From an archaeon (GTDB taxonomy: Archaea; Thermoplasmatota; Thermoplasmata; Methanomassiliicoccales; Methanomethylophilaceae): a DNA stretch of 64,000 bases. The notes under the pieces are model-generated. The model was not told the DNA's origin and ran no database searches. It saw only the letters and a program-made list of their open reading frames with translations. Positions 63,763 through 64,000 of the stretch are shown here, piece by piece. The translations under genes and the position numbers were made by a program. The stretch covers positions 1 through 64,000 of the forward strand of contig JAKSHS010000004.1 in assembly GCA_024399275.1 (NCBI GenBank). Reading direction: 5' to 3'. The stretch's first letter is position 1. Every line of letters starts with the position of its first letter.

Positions 63763-64000
63763 ATGAACGTTGACGAACTCAATATTTCAGACGATGTTAA
63801 ACAAGCTTTAAGAAGTCAAGGTTACACAAAGTTATATCCACCACAAGAAGTCGCAATTCCTAAAGCACTTTCTGGAAAAAATTTAGTCGTAGAGGCACCT
63901 ACTGCAAGCGGCAAATCTCTTATTGGACTTACCGCCGCTATTAAGACTATACTTGAGAGAAAAAAGAAAGTTTTGTACATCGTTCCCCTAAAAGCGTTGG
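63763..64000 (+). CDS. Hel308-type superfamily 2 DNA helicase (5' end only)
   Basis: The first 79 codons, from ATG 63763, run off the window edge. The reading frame gives a Q-motif region (YTKLYPPQEVAIPKAL, about 21-36), Walker A in APTASGKSL (about 46-54) and the Ia motif YIVPLKAL. That is the Hel308/Ski2 pattern used in archaeal replication-fork repair. A shorter out-of-frame ATG at 63759 ends at once. No Shine-Dalgarno seen. Confidence 0.85.
   Translation, partial: MNVDELNISDDVKQALRSQGYTKLYPPQEVAIPKALSGKNLVVEAPTASGKSLIGLTAAIKTILERKKKVLYIVPLKAL

Noticed and set aside
1-64000. CRISPR array, insertion sequence, prophage or rRNA
   Set aside because: I saw no regularly spaced direct repeats, no transposase or integrase frame, and no rRNA-like segment; reading by eye could miss short or decayed copies.

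Overview
This 64 kb window is archaeal chromosome. The evidence is archaeal-type informational genes (L18e, L13, S9, RpoN, S19e, PDCD5-family, L39e, L31e, aIF6, aRF1, archaeal CCA enzyme, RadA, aCPSF1, proteasome beta, LonB, DtdA, Hel308), ether-lipid enzymes (GGGP synthase and DGGGP synthase) and TATA/leaderless promoters. A RamA-type corrinoid activase, a corrinoid protein, two UROD-fold (MtaA/MtbA/MtsA-like) methyltransferases, a DUF1638 protein, a probable methanogenesis marker 2 protein and MptE point to a methyl-compound-using methanogen. A low-GC member of Methanomassiliicoccales (Thermoplasmata) is my best guess; that taxonomic call is inference.

Layout. 1-10 kb: tRNA-Val; lysine operon lysA-dapF-dapL (minus strand); thiL; folP with an operator-like palindrome in its promoter; a TIM-barrel protein; L18e-L13-S9-rpoN operon; tRNA-Pro; a solitary D12-type adenine methyltransferase whose frame has no ordinary start codon. 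10.2-24.5 kb: a methyl-transfer island. It holds the RamA-like activase, DUF1638 protein, a minus-strand operon (corrinoid protein, UROD methyltransferase, 7-Cys protein, HyuA-type ASKHA ATPase), a zinc-ribbon protein, a split tRNA-Leu gene, DUF5654, a second UROD methyltransferase with a translationally coupled unknown protein, a radical SAM enzyme, a second 7-Cys protein and a PaaK-type adenylate-forming ligase. No Pyl-type MtmB/MtbB/MttB or MtaB is present here, so the substrate is open. 24.5-33 kb: ether-lipid pair, tRNA G10 methyltransferase, RadA, CCA enzyme, MBL protein, SAH/MTA-type deaminase, rubrerythrin. 33-47 kb: LonB, NMN adenylyltransferase, S19e-PDCD5-L39e-L31e-aIF6 operon, DUF373-MptE, site-2 protease, marker 2 protein, a degenerate exonuclease/BRCT protein, a PUA-PAPS-reductase-ferredoxin fusion. 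47-64 kb: PHP-MetG pair, Adk, tRNA-Gln, two PhoU/TrkA_C proteins divergent from an MgtE-like transporter, PurP, GNAT, ArgS, aRF1, UMP kinase, DtdA, aCPSF1, proteasome beta and the 5' end of Hel308.

Gene ends are tightly packed where genes converge (four overlapping pairs), while spacers upstream of genes are often 300-600 bp with no gene that I can recognise. Genes inside operons mostly use a GGTGA-type Shine-Dalgarno 4-5 nt before the start. Several single genes appear leaderless, with a TATA box about 25-29 nt before the start codon.

The best candidate for an undescribed system is the 13.4-17.5 kb operon. There a corrinoid protein and its methyltransferase are transcribed with a small 7-cysteine protein whose frame overlaps that of a HyuA-type ASKHA ATPase. 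This looks like a two-piece counterpart of the one-piece RamA/RACo reductive activase encoded nearby.
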